This document shows positions 27,258-36,277 of a stretch of DNA of 64,000 nt, piece by piece. The position numbers and the translations under genes were made by a program. Position 1 is the stretch's first letter; every line of letters begins with the position of its first letter. Origin of the DNA: an uncultured Aquimarina sp. (lineage in GTDB: Bacteria; Bacteroidota; Bacteroidia; Flavobacteriales; Flavobacteriaceae); NCBI GenBank assembly GCA_947503835.1, contig CANNFM010000023.1:1-64000 (forward strand). Reading direction: 5' to 3'. Below the pieces are notes generated by a model. It saw nothing but the letters and a program-made list of their open reading frames with translations, was not told where the DNA came from and ran no database searches.

Positions 27258-27869
27258 TTAAATTTGTTCGTTAAAAGAAGTTTTGGCTTCTTGATACTGC
27301 TGGTAGAGTTTTGAGTTTTTATTGATCGGATCGTGTGCAAAATCTGGTAACGTTTGATTTTTGATGCCACACATATTTAAAAACTCGAACATTTTTACTA
27401 GATGATTAATTCGATGATCATTATTACTTGTAACCAAGTCGGGTTGATTTTTCAGATCTATTAATCGTTGAAGATCTTTTTTTTCTTGAACTAGGCTAGT
27501 AGCATCAAAAGCATTATTTAAGGTGTCTACTATTTGTTGCTCATTTTTAGTATTGAATTTCATCATTTCTTGTTCGTCTATAGGAAACAATTGTTTCTTA
27601 TTTTTGAAATAATGGAGTTGGAAACTTAGTGCGTGCCCATATGTACAATACGGGCAACCATTTATGCCAGAAATGGTCATAGCTAACAAATGCGCTCTTT
27701 CTGAGCCTATTTCTTTTTTAATTCTTTCATACTTGGGCATATTCTTGGCAAACCAAACAATTGATTTCCACCCTCCATGTATTTCCACAATATCCTTCAT
27801 TAAGTGAGGGCGGAAACCCCAAAGAGAATTTCCAATAAATTCTAGTATTTTTATTGCGAGTATTTTCAT
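27258..27869 (-). CDS. AhpD-like (carboxymuconolactone decarboxylase family) protein
   Basis: About 203 residues from ATG at 27869. It contains the AhpD-core motif with redox cysteines, SGINGCPYCTYGHA: C72, C75 and H79 by count. Family members reduce peroxiredoxins or act as alkylhydroperoxidase-type thiol enzymes in the cytoplasm. Longer than the minimal AhpD core, with N- and C-terminal helical extensions. No peroxiredoxin gene is adjacent. Its 3' end abuts an outer-membrane-protein remnant. The substrate is unknown. Confidence 0.8.
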   Translation of the reverse strand: MKILAIKILEFIGNSLWGFRPHLMKDIVEIHGGWKSIVWFAKNMPKYERIKKEIGSERAHLLAMTISGINGCPYCTYGHALSFQLHYFKNKKQLFPIDEQEMMKFNTKNEQQIVDTLNNAFDATSLVQEKKDLQRLIDLKNQPDLVTSNNDHRINHLVKMFEFLNMCGIKNQTLPDFAHDPINKNSKLYQQYQEAKTSFNEQI

Positions 27870-27969
27870 CACATTTTTTTGAAAAGGTTTTTTACTTAGC
27901 TCATTATTATGTCAAAACGTTCTTAATAAACGCCTGTTTTAATGGCATTTATTTTTGCTGGCAAATGTT

Positions 27970-29274
27970 TTATTGTTTATCCGATCCATAAAATTTATTA
28001 AAAATTACGCTTGCAGTTAGGTCTCCGGTCACATTAACTGCTGTTCTAAACATTCCTAAAATTCTATCGATACCAATAATAACAATCAGTCCATCTATTG
28101 GAATTCCTGTGCTCTGTAGCACTGATGCAAGAATGATGACACCTCCTCCTGGAATGGCAGGTGTTCCGATGGACGCGGCCACAACTGTAGCAGTGATTAA
28201 TATTAAGTTTATCATTGACAGCTCAATGCCATAAGCTTGTGCCATGAATAAGGTGGTCACACATTGAAATAGAGCAGTGCCATCCATATTTATAGTTGCT
28301 CCAACAGGAATAACGAAATCACTAATGTTAGAGGATACTCCTAATTTTTCATCTGCTGTTTTCATAGATACCGGCATCACAGCTGCAGAGCTGGCAGTAG
28401 AAAATGCCAATAGCTGAGGTTCACGTATCAAGTTCAAAAATTTCAAGGGATTCTTATGTGTGAAAGCAAATACCATTATTAAATAAAATATCATTAAGAG
28501 GATTAAACCCAGAATAACGACCATCATATAGTAACCTAAACCAAGAAATATTTCAATACCTATTTTAGATAACAAGGCAGCTATTAAACCAAATACAGCA
28601 TATGGCACGAGCATCATTGCCCATGCAACTACAATCATGCAAATCTTCTGAATCGCTTCGATAAAACGAATCATAGGTCGTGCTGTATCATGATTGAGCT
28701 GAGTAATCGCGACACCAATTATTATCGTAAATATTACTACACCGAGCATTTCTCCCATTAAGATAGACTCTAGTGGATTATTTGGGATGAGCTTAGAAAT
28801 AGTATCTGGAATATTTTCGATCAGACTAGTTTGTTCACTGGCTTCTATTAGTTTTTCTTCGCTGTTTGGAAATCCCCCCAGCTTGAAAACATATTGGCCG
28901 GGTTTCATGATGAGTGTGACGGCCAAACCAATAGTGATAGCAATAATTGTAGTAAAAACGAAATATAATAACAGCCTTAATCCAAAGGTTTTAAGGTTCT
29001 CAGATGTGTTGCCTACAATTCCCGAAATAATAGATGCAAATATCAAGGGAATCATAATCATTTGGACTAATCTCATAAATATTTGACCTGGCAAGTCGAG
29101 CCAATTGGCTAACGATAAGCTAAAATCCTCTGAAATAAGCCCTGTAGAAGGATTGATTATGATACCAAGCCCAGCACCTAAAATCAATCCAATGATAACC
29201 TTAAGCCATAGGCGGCCTTTTATAAGGCGATCCAAATAGACTGACAAATTATTAAGAGGTCTGATTTCTAACAT
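27970..29274 (-). CDS. Sodium/proton-dicarboxylate symporter (SDF/DAACS family)
   Basis: A 434-residue inner-membrane secondary transporter with eight or so membrane helices and two re-entrant loops. Family signatures are present: STASSAAVMPVSM in the first hairpin loop, the NMDGTALFQ motif, and GTPAIPGGGVIILASVL in the second hairpin. DRILGMFRTAVNVTGD is the binding-site helix. Family members take up glutamate/aspartate or C4-dicarboxylates; the choice cannot be made here. About 100 bp separate it from the AhpD-like gene downstream. Confidence 0.9.
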   Translation of the reverse strand: MLEIRPLNNLSVYLDRLIKGRLWLKVIIGLILGAGLGIIINPSTGLISEDFSLSLANWLDLPGQIFMRLVQMIMIPLIFASIISGIVGNTSENLKTFGLRLLLYFVFTTIIAITIGLAVTLIMKPGQYVFKLGGFPNSEEKLIEASEQTSLIENIPDTISKLIPNNPLESILMGEMLGVVIFTIIIGVAITQLNHDTARPMIRFIEAIQKICMIVVAWAMMLVPYAVFGLIAALLSKIGIEIFLGLGYYMMVVILGLILLMIFYLIMVFAFTHKNPLKFLNLIREPQLLAFSTASSAAVMPVSMKTADEKLGVSSNISDFVIPVGATINMDGTALFQCVTTLFMAQAYGIELSMINLILITATVVAASIGTPAIPGGGVIILASVLQSTGIPIDGLIVIIGIDRILGMFRTAVNVTGDLTASVIFNKFYGSDKQ

Positions 29275-29629
29275 GGTGTGGTTTAAGAAATGTTTGCCAA
29301 CGACCGTATACTCGTAATACGTATACCACCGTTTATACTCGTTTGTAATTATATGTATAAATATAGTGTATAGTAACTACTTATACTTTCAAAAAGTATC
29401 AATCCGACTCGTATTTTATTACAGTTTTCCACATTAAGAGTTTTTTATTTTTCTTAAAATAATAGATTGGATAATTTTGGCTTAGTAAGTTTTTTTTGGC
29501 AAAGAAAGATTCATTACCAATTGTTTAAGTAGTATTCAACACATTGGTTTTCTTAAATATATGCTTGCTTGCAATGTTCAAATATGACTGAAGGCATGTT
29601 AAAAGTATATGGTATGAATTTAACATTAC
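29275..29629. promoter_or_regulatory. Intergenic region upstream of the symporter gene
   Basis: No gene seen. A near-palindrome GTATACTCGTAATACGTATAC lies about 35-55 bp upstream of the symporter start, near 29310-29330. ATAGTGTATA at 29363-29372 also occurs in the promoter region of the persulfide dioxygenase gene (32368). Regulator unknown. Confidence 0.3.
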
Positions 29630-30880
29630 TTAAACTTCATTCCCTTTCAGCATTTTATTCCAATATAAATAAGGTAGAATATATTTCTTGAGTATCCAAA
29701 GCCTCCAATGTTCTTTTGATGAATCTTTGATTAGCATTCTCTTTAGTTTTGGATCTGGTGTAAATTTTTTGTTATAATCAAATTCTGCCAATACCATTTT
29801 TCCATAGCCTGTAACAAAAGGACAAGCAGAATATCCATTGTATTTTTTATCACTTAGCTTTTGAAGTTCTATTAATCTAATAAGATTGTTTACCACTACC
29901 GGAGCCTGTTTTCGTATGCCGGAACCGGTTTTTGATGTAGGCAAATTACTTACATCTCCCAAAGCAAAAATGTTCGCATATTTTTTATGCTGAAGAGAAT
30001 ATTCATCTACATCCACCCAACCTGAATCATCTACCAAAGGAGAATTTTTTATAAAATTTGGTGGTACATTGGGTGGTACAAGGTGTATCATATCGTATTT
30101 TATCCCTATCATTCCATTGTCTTGATAGGTGTCTATGGCCATCGTATGATTAATCTCTTCATAATCTGAAGTTACTTTAAACCATGCAATCTGTTTTGTA
30201 GAATCAATTTTTTTAAGCTCATGATTAAATTTAACATTAATTCCCTTTCTGTCAACGACTTTCAATAGAGTTTTGGCAATTTCAGGAACCGAAAAAATAA
30301 TATCTGATGCACTGGCAAATACGACATTTGTTTTTTTCTTTACTCCGGTTCTTTTAAAATGATCGTCTGCTAAATACATGATTTTCTGTGGCGCCCCTCC
30401 ACATTTATAAGGTTTGGGTGGTTGGGTAAACAGGGCAGTACCTCCTTTAAAACTTTTAATCACATCCCAGGTATGGTTTGGATTGGTGTAATTACTACAA
30501 ACCACTCCTTGATCAATGGCTTCTGGTAATCCTTCTACAAGTGAGGTATCTAATTGTAAACCAGGAGCGACAATTAAGTAATCATATGTATAAGCTCCAT
30601 TTAATTTTGTTTTTACTGAATTATTTTCAGGATCAAAAGACACGGCATGGTCTTTCAACCATTCTGCCTTTTTTGGTATAACCGATGCCATAGGCCTACT
30701 GGTTTTTTCATAAGTATAGGTACCAGCACCTACCAATGTCCATGCTGGTTGGTACCAATGCGTTTCTGAAGGTTCTATAATCCCAATGGTGAGGTTTGGA
30801 TCTTTTTTCAGTAAACTGCTTGCGGTCATAATGCCACCAGTTCCTCCTCCTACTATAAGTATTTGATAATGTGTTTTCAT
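29630..30880 (-). CDS. sqr: Sulfide:quinone oxidoreductase, SQOR-like
   Basis: A 416-residue FAD enzyme oxidising sulfide at the membrane and passing electrons to quinone, producing persulfide on a low-molecular thiol or sulfane sulfur. The N-terminal dinucleotide fold is VGGGTGGIMTASSL. Two conserved cysteines sit as in the mitochondrial-type SQOR: C160 in YKCGGAPQKIMYL and C353 in SACPFVTGYG. The FAD-binding ALGDVSNLPTSKTG segment and a hydrophobic C-terminal helix are present. It lies 30 bp downstream of the persulfide dioxygenase-rhodanese gene, forming a two-gene sulfide detoxification or oxidation operon. Confidence 0.9.
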   Translation of the reverse strand: MKTHYQILIVGGGTGGIMTASSLLKKDPNLTIGIIEPSETHWYQPAWTLVGAGTYTYEKTSRPMASVIPKKAEWLKDHAVSFDPENNSVKTKLNGAYTYDYLIVAPGLQLDTSLVEGLPEAIDQGVVCSNYTNPNHTWDVIKSFKGGTALFTQPPKPYKCGGAPQKIMYLADDHFKRTGVKKKTNVVFASASDIIFSVPEIAKTLLKVVDRKGINVKFNHELKKIDSTKQIAWFKVTSDYEEINHTMAIDTYQDNGMIGIKYDMIHLVPPNVPPNFIKNSPLVDDSGWVDVDEYSLQHKKYANIFALGDVSNLPTSKTGSGIRKQAPVVVNNLIRLIELQKLSDKKYNGYSACPFVTGYGKMVLAEFDYNKKFTPDPKLKRMLIKDSSKEHWRLWILKKYILPYLYWNKMLKGNEV

Positions 30881-30910
30881 AAGTTTTTCTTTTTAGTCTA
30901 AATGCGAATA

Positions 30911-32332
30911 TCAAAGCATTGTAGATGGAGCTAAATATTCTGTGATTGCAAACCTTCCTGTATCTTTAATAGCTTTCATCCCTCCCTGAACATTTATCAA
31001 ATTATAATATCCTTTAGACTTCAAAATAGATACAAATACCATAGATCGATATCCACTTCGACAATACACATAGTACGTTTTCTTTTTGTTTATTTTAATT
31101 ATACTGTCTTTCAGATAATCCAGCGGAGCATTTATTGCATGTTCTATATGCTCACTATTATATTCGCTGGCTCTTCTAACATCTAGAATATTGACTTCAT
31201 TGGATTGCATTGCATCAGCCAGTTCCTCGGCTGTAATAGAAACAATAGTTTCTACCTTTCTTCCAGTGTTTGTCCATGCAGTAATACCTCCTTTTAAATA
31301 TCCTAATGCATTATCAAAACCTACTCTGGCCAAACGTGTAACAACTTCTTCTTCCCTTCCTTCATCGGCAACAATAAGTAAAGGCTGTTTTACATCTATA
31401 ATTGTAGTACCTACCCAATTCGCAAAACTTCCATCAATACCAATATTATAGGAGCCATGAATACATCCTTTTGCAAAAGTCGGTGCATCTCTTGTATCAA
31501 TAATAATTGCTTGACTATGTTCCCAAGCCGTTTCAAAAGCAGCAGGAGTGAGTGGAACAGTTCCGGTTTCCAGCACTTTATCAATGCTTTCATATCCTCG
31601 TATATTCATCAATACATTTTGTGGGAAATACCCGGGAGGAGGTGTTAATCCGGTGAGGACAGCATCGATAAAATCTTCTTTGGTCATATCGGGTCTCAAC
31701 GCATAGTTTGTCTGTTTTTGATGCCCCAGAGTATCAGTGGTCTCATCACTCATCATTTTCCCACAGGCACTTCCTGCACCATGTCCTGGATACACTATGA
31801 TATCGTCAGATAATGGCATAATTTTATTTCGTAGTGAATCAAATAAATGCCCCGCCAACTTTTCCTGGGTAAGTTCCGATATTACTTTTTGAGCCAGATC
31901 TGGACGGCCAACATCTCCTATGAACAATGTATCACCCGTAAAAAGTGAAGTTTCTTTTCCGTTTTCATCAATAAGCAAGTAACAACTGCTTTCCATAGTA
32001 TGTCCGGGAGTGTGAATGAGTTTAATGGTAGCTTTACCTAAGGCAAACTCCTGGCCGTCTTTTGCTATAGTACTATTAAATCCGGTTTCCATAGTTGTAG
32101 GTCCGTAGATAATAGTCGCTCCTGTTTTTTTTGACAAATCAATATGCCCGGAAATAAAATCTGCATGAAAATGAGTCTCAAAAACATATTTTATGGTAGC
32201 ATTTCGTTCTCTTGCCATTTTAATATATGGATCCACTTCTCGTAATGGGTCAATAATTGCTGCTTCTCCATCACTTTCTATATAATAAGCACCTTGTGCA
32301 AGGCAATCCGTATATATTTGCTCTACTTTCAT
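30911..32332 (-). CDS. Persulfide dioxygenase-rhodanese fusion (CstB/ETHE1-like)
   Basis: A 473-residue three-domain enzyme. Residues 1-250 are a metallo-beta-lactamase-fold persulfide dioxygenase with THFHADFISGH (H54, H56, D58) and GHTMESSCYLL. Two rhodanese domains follow: the first (about 265-360) lacks an active-site cysteine, the second (about 370-470) has VYCRSGYRS with one. This is the CstB-like architecture, converting glutathione-like persulfides to sulfite or thiosulfate. It is the first gene of an operon with sqr (30 bp gap), so sulfide is oxidised and the resulting persulfide consumed by neighbouring products. Confidence 0.9.
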   Translation of the reverse strand: MKVEQIYTDCLAQGAYYIESDGEAAIIDPLREVDPYIKMARERNATIKYVFETHFHADFISGHIDLSKKTGATIIYGPTTMETGFNSTIAKDGQEFALGKATIKLIHTPGHTMESSCYLLIDENGKETSLFTGDTLFIGDVGRPDLAQKVISELTQEKLAGHLFDSLRNKIMPLSDDIIVYPGHGAGSACGKMMSDETTDTLGHQKQTNYALRPDMTKEDFIDAVLTGLTPPPGYFPQNVLMNIRGYESIDKVLETGTVPLTPAAFETAWEHSQAIIIDTRDAPTFAKGCIHGSYNIGIDGSFANWVGTTIIDVKQPLLIVADEGREEEVVTRLARVGFDNALGYLKGGITAWTNTGRKVETIVSITAEELADAMQSNEVNILDVRRASEYNSEHIEHAINAPLDYLKDSIIKINKKKTYYVYCRSGYRSMVFVSILKSKGYYNLINVQGGMKAIKDTGRFAITEYLAPSTML

Positions 32333-32362
32333 AATTTTTGCTTTTTAAAATTTCAAACTAAA

Positions 32363-32421
32363 GTTACATAGTGTATATGAGGGGTACAGTAACTTTTGTT
32401 ACATATAGATACTCATACACT
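32363..32421 (-). promoter_or_regulatory. Inverted-repeat promoter region of the sulfide-oxidation operon
   Basis: AGTGTATATGAG (32370-32381) and CTCATACACT (32412-32421) form an interrupted inverted repeat. GTTAC/GTAAC/GTTAC triplets lie at 32363, 32389 and 32398. All are within about 90 bp of the start codon at 32332. A persulfide-sensing repressor or redox regulator is possible, but none is encoded nearby. Confidence 0.35.
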
Positions 32422-32535
32422 CCTTATCCCAAAATTGGATTACCTAAAAATATCTTTGGTAAGTAACTAATGCAATGACAATGGTCATCCTTTCTTCCGA
32501 TAAAATGGGATATCCTTGATTAGGTTATAGCTTCT

Positions 32536-32716
32536 TCAATTTGTAGTCAATGGTGATTCTGGTAATTCGAAAAACTGATCTAATTGTGGTAGTATGATGA
32601 TTTCATTTCTACGATTAACGGCTCTTCCTTCTTCAGTTTCATTGGTTAATTTTGGTATATATTCTGAACGGCCCCTGGCTGTCATTCTTTTTGGTCGTAC
32701 TCCAAATTTGGTTTAC
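32536..32716 (-). pseudogene. OmpA-family C-terminal domain remnant
   Basis: The minus-strand frame GVRPKRMTARGRSEYIPK, followed by ENRA-like EEGRAVNRRNEIIILPQLDQFF and a stop at 32536, is the typical end of an OmpA/peptidoglycan-binding domain. NRRNEIIILP corresponds to the conserved RR(T/V)E strand. Nothing upstream continues the domain, so only about 60 codons survive. Confidence 0.7.
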
Positions 32717-32880
32717 ATTAATCGAACAAAGAATAAATATGAAACAGAGCTTCTAGAGTTTTTAGAAGGATACGAGATTAGTACTACAGAAGATTTATAA
32801 GTATCATAACTCAAGTTTTCCTTAAGAAAAAGGATACTCATTTGCCCCATCTTCATGCATACGTTGTTCCTAAAAAAGAT

Positions 32881-32913
32881 AAGCCTTGTAAATCAAGTGA
32901 TTACAAGGCTTTT
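32881..32913. terminator. Rho-independent terminator hairpin at right island boundary
   Basis: A perfect 11-bp stem, AAGCCTTGTAA (32881-32891) with TTACAAGGCTT (32901-32911), is followed by a T run. It immediately precedes the right tRNA-Ser-like fragment, mirroring the layout at 21759. Confidence 0.75.
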
Positions 32914-33006
32914 TGCGGAGAATGAGGAACTATCCTATGTTTTTTAATTTATTGAAAATTAATATGTTAATCATGTGTTTTAGAGTGTGCTCACCGAATT
33001 ACGCAC
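32914..33006. repeat. Right direct-repeat element resembling tRNA-Ser 3' end (candidate att site)
   Basis: TGCGGAGAATGAGGAA (32914-32929) and ACCGAATTACGCAC (32993-33006) repeat the two blocks at 21796 and 21861 in the same orientation; the spacer is 14 bp longer here. The segment between the two copies is about 11.1 kb. Confidence 0.45.
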
Positions 33007-33253
33007 TACTTTAATTAATAAGCTTCTTGAAATATAAATTTGAAAGACATTCTTTCATAAATATTAGAAGCAAATGTTTGAGTAAATAATGTAGAATTAG
33101 TGCTTTTATAGCTTTTTCGAATGATTCCGAAAAGTTATTTTTTAATTAACGCAACCCCTCAGAAAGTTGCCTTCGCTAAACTGTAATACTTTAATCGGCC
33201 TTTCTTGCCAAAATTATTCTAATTTCTATTAGTGACCTTAAAGGAATGGTGTC

Positions 33254-34714
33254 TTAAAATTCGAAATATTCTTTTGCGTTGTAATATGAAATATCACTAA
33301 CAATTTTACCAAGCCATTTTTCGTCTTCAGGCAACTCGCCGTTAGCAACATCTTTTCCAATTAGATTACAAAGAATACGTCTGAAATATTCATGCCTTGG
33401 AAATGACAAAAAACTACGAGAGTCAGTTAACATACCAATAAAACAACTTAAAAGGCCTAGATTAGAAAGAGCGTTAATTTGTTTTTCTATACCGTCCTTC
33501 TGATCCAAAAACCACCATCCCGATCCAAACTGTATCTTTCCTTTAATACTACCATCATTAAAATTACCAATCATTGTTGCCATCACTTCATTATCATTAG
33601 GGTTAAGGTTATATAGAATAGTTTTTGATAATTGACCTGTACTATCAAGTAAATTTAAAAATTTAACTAACGGAATTGCTTGAGAAAAATCTCCTATAGA
33701 ATCAAAACCGGTATCAGGGCCAAGTTTGGTAAACATTCTGGTGTTTGTATTTCTCAACGCTCCAAGATGAAATTGTTGTGTCCAATTTTGAGCGTGATAC
33801 ATTTTACAGAGATGTAACAAGGTTTCGAACTTGAAGTAATTTATTTCATCGGGTTCTAGTTGAGTTTTGTTTTTAAGTTTTTTAAATAGAATTTCAATAT
33901 TATAGGTTCCTATTTCAAAATAATACAATTGCTCCAATCCGTGATCTGAAAGACGCCCTCCATGCTTATGAAAATAAACCACCCTGTTATTTAGGGCATA
34001 AATCAAGTCTTTATATGAATTGATACTAACTCCAGAAATGTCATTCAATTTTTCGAGATAATCAAGATAGAGTATTGGATCCTCAACAGCATATGCCTTA
34101 TCTGGCCTAAAAGTTGGTAAAAGAGTAAGGTTGATATTTTCTTTTTTCACCTTTTGATGATGTTCCAGACCGTCAATAGGGTCGTCGGTTGTACAAACTA
34201 CTTCAACATTCATTTTTTTTAATAACCCTTGGGTACTGTGAGTTTTTTCTTGAAGTATAGCAGAAGTTTCTTCATAAATATCATGACCACTGTCTTTATT
34301 TAATAATACATCAATATCAAAATACCGTTCGAGTTCCAAGTGTGTCCAATGATATAGTGGGTTTCTAACTGTATATGGAACGGTTTCTGCCCATTTAGAA
34401 AATTTATCAAAATCTGTTGCACCTCCAGTAATATACTTTTCGTCTATACCTAAAGTACGCATGGCTCTCCATTTATAGTGATCTCCTGCTAACCATATCT
34501 CGGCACAATTTTTAAATTGTTTATTATTGGCAATATCTTGGGGAGGAAGATGGCAGTGATAATCAATTATCGGAAGTTTTTTAGCGTAATTGTGATATAA
34601 TTTTCTTGCAAATTCATTTTGCAAGAGAAAGTCTTCGGTAATGAAATTCTTGTATGATTTATGCAATCGATTGCTCTTTGATTTTGAATTATTTGAATTA
34701 GTAGTTTGGTTCAT
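33254..34714 (-). CDS. uxaC: Glucuronate/galacturonate isomerase
   Basis: A 486-residue uronate isomerase, converting D-glucuronate to D-fructuronate or D-galacturonate to D-tagaturonate in the cytoplasm. It shows the amidohydrolase-like YHCHLPPQDIA metal motif and the family blocks IWLAGDHYKWRAMR, YHWTHLELERYF and CTTDDPIDGLEHH. The C-terminal FPRHEYFRRILCNLIG is also conserved. About 20 residues longer than typical at the N-terminus. It follows the LacI-type regulator by 17 bp, making a regulator-isomerase operon, and performs the first step of the Uxa-Uxu-Kdg-Eda route encoded in this block. Confidence 0.94.
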   Translation of the reverse strand: MNQTTNSNNSKSKSNRLHKSYKNFITEDFLLQNEFARKLYHNYAKKLPIIDYHCHLPPQDIANNKQFKNCAEIWLAGDHYKWRAMRTLGIDEKYITGGATDFDKFSKWAETVPYTVRNPLYHWTHLELERYFDIDVLLNKDSGHDIYEETSAILQEKTHSTQGLLKKMNVEVVCTTDDPIDGLEHHQKVKKENINLTLLPTFRPDKAYAVEDPILYLDYLEKLNDISGVSINSYKDLIYALNNRVVYFHKHGGRLSDHGLEQLYYFEIGTYNIEILFKKLKNKTQLEPDEINYFKFETLLHLCKMYHAQNWTQQFHLGALRNTNTRMFTKLGPDTGFDSIGDFSQAIPLVKFLNLLDSTGQLSKTILYNLNPNDNEVMATMIGNFNDGSIKGKIQFGSGWWFLDQKDGIEKQINALSNLGLLSCFIGMLTDSRSFLSFPRHEYFRRILCNLIGKDVANGELPEDEKWLGKIVSDISYYNAKEYFEF

Positions 34715-34731
34715 AATTTCTTTTTAGTTTT

Positions 34732-35763
34732 TTAATTTCCCTTCTTTAGGGATGATGCCCTTACTATCAATTCTGGTTGTAGAACAGTTTTCTGAGGAAT
34801 TAATTTTTCCTTTTTTGAATTCAATATTTCAAAGAAGAGTTCGGCCGCAGCTTGACCGATTTCTATTGGGAATTGATTTACCGTTGTTAGAGGAGGGTCG
34901 GTAAAAGATGTAAATGGCTCATTACTGAAACCTACAAGAGCAACTTCTTCTGGTATTTTTTTCTTTTTTTCTTTTAGTACCTGCATAGCGCCCATTACAG
35001 CATAATCACTCGCCGAAAATACAGCGTCAAATTCTTTTCCGGCTTTTAAAAGTTGTTCTATGGCATTGCGCCCATCTTCTAATTGCATATTACCTTCACA
35101 AACTAATGATTCATCAAAAGCAATATCATAATTTTTTAATGCTTCAAAATAACCTCTATATCTTTCCTTATATATATTAACCCTTCTATGATGTGTAAAA
35201 TGCACAATTTTTTTACAACCTTGTTCAATAAGATGTTCTGTGGCCATATACGCGCCTAGATAGTCATCGATTACCACTTGACTAGTGCCAATTTCATTTG
35301 TTGTCCGATCAAAAAGTACCAACGGGACTCCTTTTTTTGCTACATTTTCATAATGTACATAGTCTTCTGGCTTTTCTCCTACCAGAGATGCTATAATACC
35401 ATCTACTCTTGCATTTAGTAGTGCATTGACTGCCGCAATTTCATTCTCAACCGTTTCCGAAGATTGACTAACAACTACACGATAATCTAAAGTATTAGCT
35501 ACTTCTTCTATCCCTCGAACAACTGCTGAGAAGAAGGACCGATTAATTCTTGGTACAACAATACCAATAAGTTGGCTTTTTCCTTTTCTTAGTGCAGCTG
35601 CTAGGTTATTTGGCTGATAGTTTAAATCATTAGCCATTTGTAATACAGTCTTCTTAGTAGCTTCGCTTATTCTTGGATTATTATTCAAAGCTCTAGAGAC
35701 TGTAGAGGCAGTTATACCTAGCTTTTCAGCAATATCATGTATTGTAGTTTTTTTAGAACTCAT
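34732..35763 (-). CDS. LacI-family transcriptional regulator
   Basis: A 343-residue repressor-type protein. Residues 6-50 form the LacI helix-turn-helix (IHDIAEKLGITASTVSRALN) with hinge LNYQPNNLAAALRKG; the rest is a periplasmic-binding-protein-like effector domain (IGIVVPRINRSFFSAVV, VALVGFSNEPFTSFTDP). It probably senses a uronate or pathway intermediate. Palindromes of the LacI type, TGCAATCGATTGCA or close variants, lie about 90 and 230 bp upstream of its own gene, between uxuB-like and kdgK, and before the sulfatase at 45501. Autoregulation plus control of the local uronate genes is the natural inference. Confidence 0.92.
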   Translation of the reverse strand: MSSKKTTIHDIAEKLGITASTVSRALNNNPRISEATKKTVLQMANDLNYQPNNLAAALRKGKSQLIGIVVPRINRSFFSAVVRGIEEVANTLDYRVVVSQSSETVENEIAAVNALLNARVDGIIASLVGEKPEDYVHYENVAKKGVPLVLFDRTTNEIGTSQVVIDDYLGAYMATEHLIEQGCKKIVHFTHHRRVNIYKERYRGYFEALKNYDIAFDESLVCEGNMQLEDGRNAIEQLLKAGKEFDAVFSASDYAVMGAMQVLKEKKKKIPEEVALVGFSNEPFTSFTDPPLTTVNQFPIEIGQAAAELFFEILNSKKEKLIPQKTVLQPELIVRASSLKKGN

Positions 35764-35854
35764 TTTATATAAAGTACAAAGATCAAAATTGAAATCGAAA
35801 AATAAAATTTATGGATTGCAAAGTATGATTTTAATTGCAAATATCTAAAAATAT

Positions 35855-35868
35855 TGCAACCGATTGCA
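35855..35868. promoter_or_regulatory. LacI-type operator, one mismatch
   Basis: TGCAACCGATTGCA differs by one base from the perfect palindrome TGCAATCGATTGCA. It lies 92 bp upstream of the LacI-family gene start, suggesting autoregulation. Confidence 0.6.
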
Positions 35869-35996
35869 TAAAGTTGCTTTTTTTTCGTGTTCAAGAGATA
35901 TAAACTTCGATATTTTTCACTGATTTTTATATTAAAAACTACTTTTTTGTTAAAATATTGTCGATAATTTGGTTTTAAGCTAGATTATTTATATTA

Positions 35997-36010
35997 TGCA
36001 ATCGATTGCA
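35997..36010. promoter_or_regulatory. LacI-type operator, perfect palindrome
   Basis: TGCAATCGATTGCA is a perfect 14-bp palindrome in the divergent region between lacI and the GH2 gene. It could serve either promoter. Confidence 0.7.
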
Positions 36011-36277
36011 CAAATTAAATTTATTTGAAACCATTTATAGCTATAATAAACTCCAAGATTATCGAAAATGTATCACGGATGTGATGTATAGTGTTTTATT
36101 AATAAAAACAATAGAATAGTATAAACTTAATAATGAGGAAATAATGTACTCCCTCGAGTTTCGGTGGTTATTAGGCTTTTAGGAATAGAGTATGCCTACG
36201 ATATTTGGAATGAAGAAAAAATATACTTGACTTCAAAAGATGCATAAAACACTAATCATATGAAAAGTATTACAGTC

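Larger units (their letters stand above)
32422..33253. other. Gene-poor right island boundary
   Basis: About 830 bp with no intact gene. It contains an OmpA C-terminal remnant, a short frame with a relaxase-like PHLHAYVVP motif (32833-32871), a terminator hairpin and the right tRNA-Ser-like direct-repeat element. The last 240 bp before uxaC show nothing I can support. Confidence 0.6.
35764..36276. promoter_or_regulatory. Divergent lacI / GH2 intergenic region
   Basis: About 510 bp holding two LacI-type operators, listed separately, and extra TTGCAA half-sites near 35816-35840. It must contain the promoters for lacI-uxaC leftwards and the GH2 gene rightwards. A short open stretch near 36134-36250 has no start codon and no recognisable product. 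Confidence 0.5.

Noticed and set aside
32594..32800. A 68-codon plus-strand frame
   Set aside because: Its first two thirds are antisense to the OmpA C-terminal remnant; the last 28 residues are not recognisable.
36134..36250. Short frame reading LLGIEYAYDIWNEEKIYL before the GH2 gene
   Set aside because: It has no start codon and under 40 codons. It could be a gene tail but no family is recognised.
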